From Bacteroides sp. (GTDB taxonomy: Bacteria; Bacteroidota; Bacteroidia; Bacteroidales; Muribaculaceae), in contig JAMPBJ010000003.1 of NCBI GenBank assembly GCA_023666835.1, positions 62,001 through 126,000 of the forward strand: DNA of 64,000 bases. The letters run 5' to 3'. Position numbers and translations under genes: made by a program. Below the pieces are notes generated by a model. The model was not told where the DNA came from. It saw only the letters and a program-made list of their open reading frames with translations, and did not search any database. This document shows positions 63,365 to 64,000 of the stretch, in pieces. Numbering within the stretch: position 1 is the first letter of the stretch; each line of letters starts with the position of its first letter.

Positions 63365-64000
63365 CCATTATCATGCAGACAAACAATACTTTGAATACAG
63401 ACAAGAAGGCTGTCGGATCGTCGTATCGCGACAGTCTGAAGTCAATGGACACCGAAGAGCATATCGACTTGTGGTTTTACCGACCCATAGGATATGCATG
63501 GGCGCGATTGGCCGCCCGATTGGGAGTGACCCCCAACGCCATCACTATTGCCTCGATATTTCTCGGCATTGCCGCCGGTGTGGCTTTCTACTTCAATGAG
63601 ATGTGGATCAACGTCATCGGCATGCTGCTGCTCGTGTGGGCCAACTCCTTCGACAGTGCCGACGGTCAGCTTGCACGCATGACCGGACAATACTCGCGGT
63701 TGGGCCGAATTCTTGACGGTATGGCCGGCGATTTTTGGTTTGCCACAATCTATGTGGCCATCTGCATCCGTGAGGTTCACACTTCCGACTTTTTCATGGC
63801 TCATCCGTGGGCTATATGGGTGCTTGCCGTGGCTACAGGTATCTGTCATGCCAAGCAGGCATCGATGGCCGACTACTATCGCCAGTTTCATCTCTTCTTC
63901 CTCAAAGGCAAATCGGGATCCGAGTTGGAAAATCTCGATGATCTGAAGGGAAAATATGATGCCGTGACATGGAAGGGTAATTTCTGGAAAAAACTTGTGA
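63361..64000 (+). CDS. CDP-alcohol phosphatidyltransferase, 5' part
   Basis: The gene runs past the window end; 213 residues are visible. The catalytic motif begins D98-S-A-D101-G-Q-L-A-R106, then G115 and D119. The last Asp is four residues further on (D119-GMAG-D124), one more than in the general consensus. Helices start around residue 60. It transfers a phosphatidyl or ceramide-phosphate-type group to an alcohol from a CDP-linked donor. The preceding nucleotidyltransferase suggests that a phospho-alcohol is activated in the same operon; an inositol-lipid route as in B. thetaiotaomicron is one option. Confidence 0.85.
   Translation, partial: MTIIMQTNNTLNTDKKAVGSSYRDSLKSMDTEEHIDLWFYRPIGYAWARLAARLGVTPNAITIASIFLGIAAGVAFYFNEMWINVIGMLLLVWANSFDSADGQLARMTGQYSRLGRILDGMAGDFWFATIYVAICIREVHTSDFFMAHPWAIWVLAVATGICHAKQASMADYYRQFHLFFLKGKSGSELENLDDLKGKYDAVTWKGNFWKKLV

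Overview
The window looks like chromosomal DNA from a gut Bacteroidales bacterium, probably of the Muribaculaceae/Bacteroidaceae group. Three things support this. Many transcription starts carry the Bacteroidetes promoter TTTG-N20-TAnnTTTG. The gene families are typical of the group: an acylated arginine pathway, a Bacteroidetes omega-like subunit next to BamD, GH110, choloylglycine hydrolase, DUF4421, DUF4286 and DUF5606 proteins, and a GT3-type glycogen synthase. Most genes are ordinary single-copy housekeeping genes in short operons. The family placement is an inference from recalled protein families; no database search was possible.

Layout. 1-3.7 kb: arginine operon (argF', argB, argE', argH). 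3.8-6 kb: membrane pyrophosphatase, closed by a perfect bidirectional terminator. 6-9.8 kb: nadC and rlmH (divergent), a YD/Rhs fragment, pyrF and prfA. 9.8-14.2 kb: a small Lys/His-rich lipoprotein, a GH110 alpha-galactosidase-like protein, a DUF4421 outer-membrane protein and a choloylglycine hydrolase homologue. 14.4-18.2 kb: MlaE/MlaF-type ABC transporter, tRNA-Ser, a tRNA methyltransferase and a CPBP protease. 18.3-27.6 kb: rpsO, omega-like protein, bamD, PASTA protein and RluD, acyltransferase-like protein, phosphoesterase, aroE, comEC, folK. 27.6-31 kb: a sugar-kinase/RapZ fusion with a MurU-like nucleotidyltransferase, and a ROK kinase. 31-35 kb: ruvC, small conserved proteins, GT2, tRNA-Glu, a CBM9-like protein and a LysE exporter. 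35-42.5 kb: rodA-mrdA-mreD-mreC-mreB elongasome cluster, and purH. 42.6-43.4 kb: flavodoxin and tRNA-Met.

43.4-47.4 kb is a decayed prophage next to tRNA-Met. It keeps tail tube, tail chaperone-like genes, a tape-measure stub, an amidase and a few small ORFs. It also contains a 144-bp inverted-repeat segment with two tiny ORFs and competing GC hairpins behind a strong promoter. 47.5-50 kb: prfC and rfbD. 50-56.2 kb: glycogen synthase and phosphorylase, then pyrK-pyrD. 56.25-56.6 kb: a 349-bp MITE-like element with 34-bp perfect terminal inverted repeats. Exact pieces of its ends recur at 42.54 kb and 61.69 kb. 56.6-60 kb: LuxR-type regulator with a hemerythrin protein, DUF5606, nitroreductase and an outer-membrane protein. 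60-61.7 kb: zinc-type ABC binding protein and ATPase without an adjacent permease. 61.7 kb to the end: nucleotidyltransferase, ATP-grasp-like protein and CDP-alcohol phosphatidyltransferase, probably a lipid head-group operon cut off by the window edge.

The most unusual items are the prophage micro-ORF/hairpin element, the MITE with its scattered ends, a hairpin motif shared by two non-coding elements, the kinase-RapZ fusion, and the terminal lipid-type operon.
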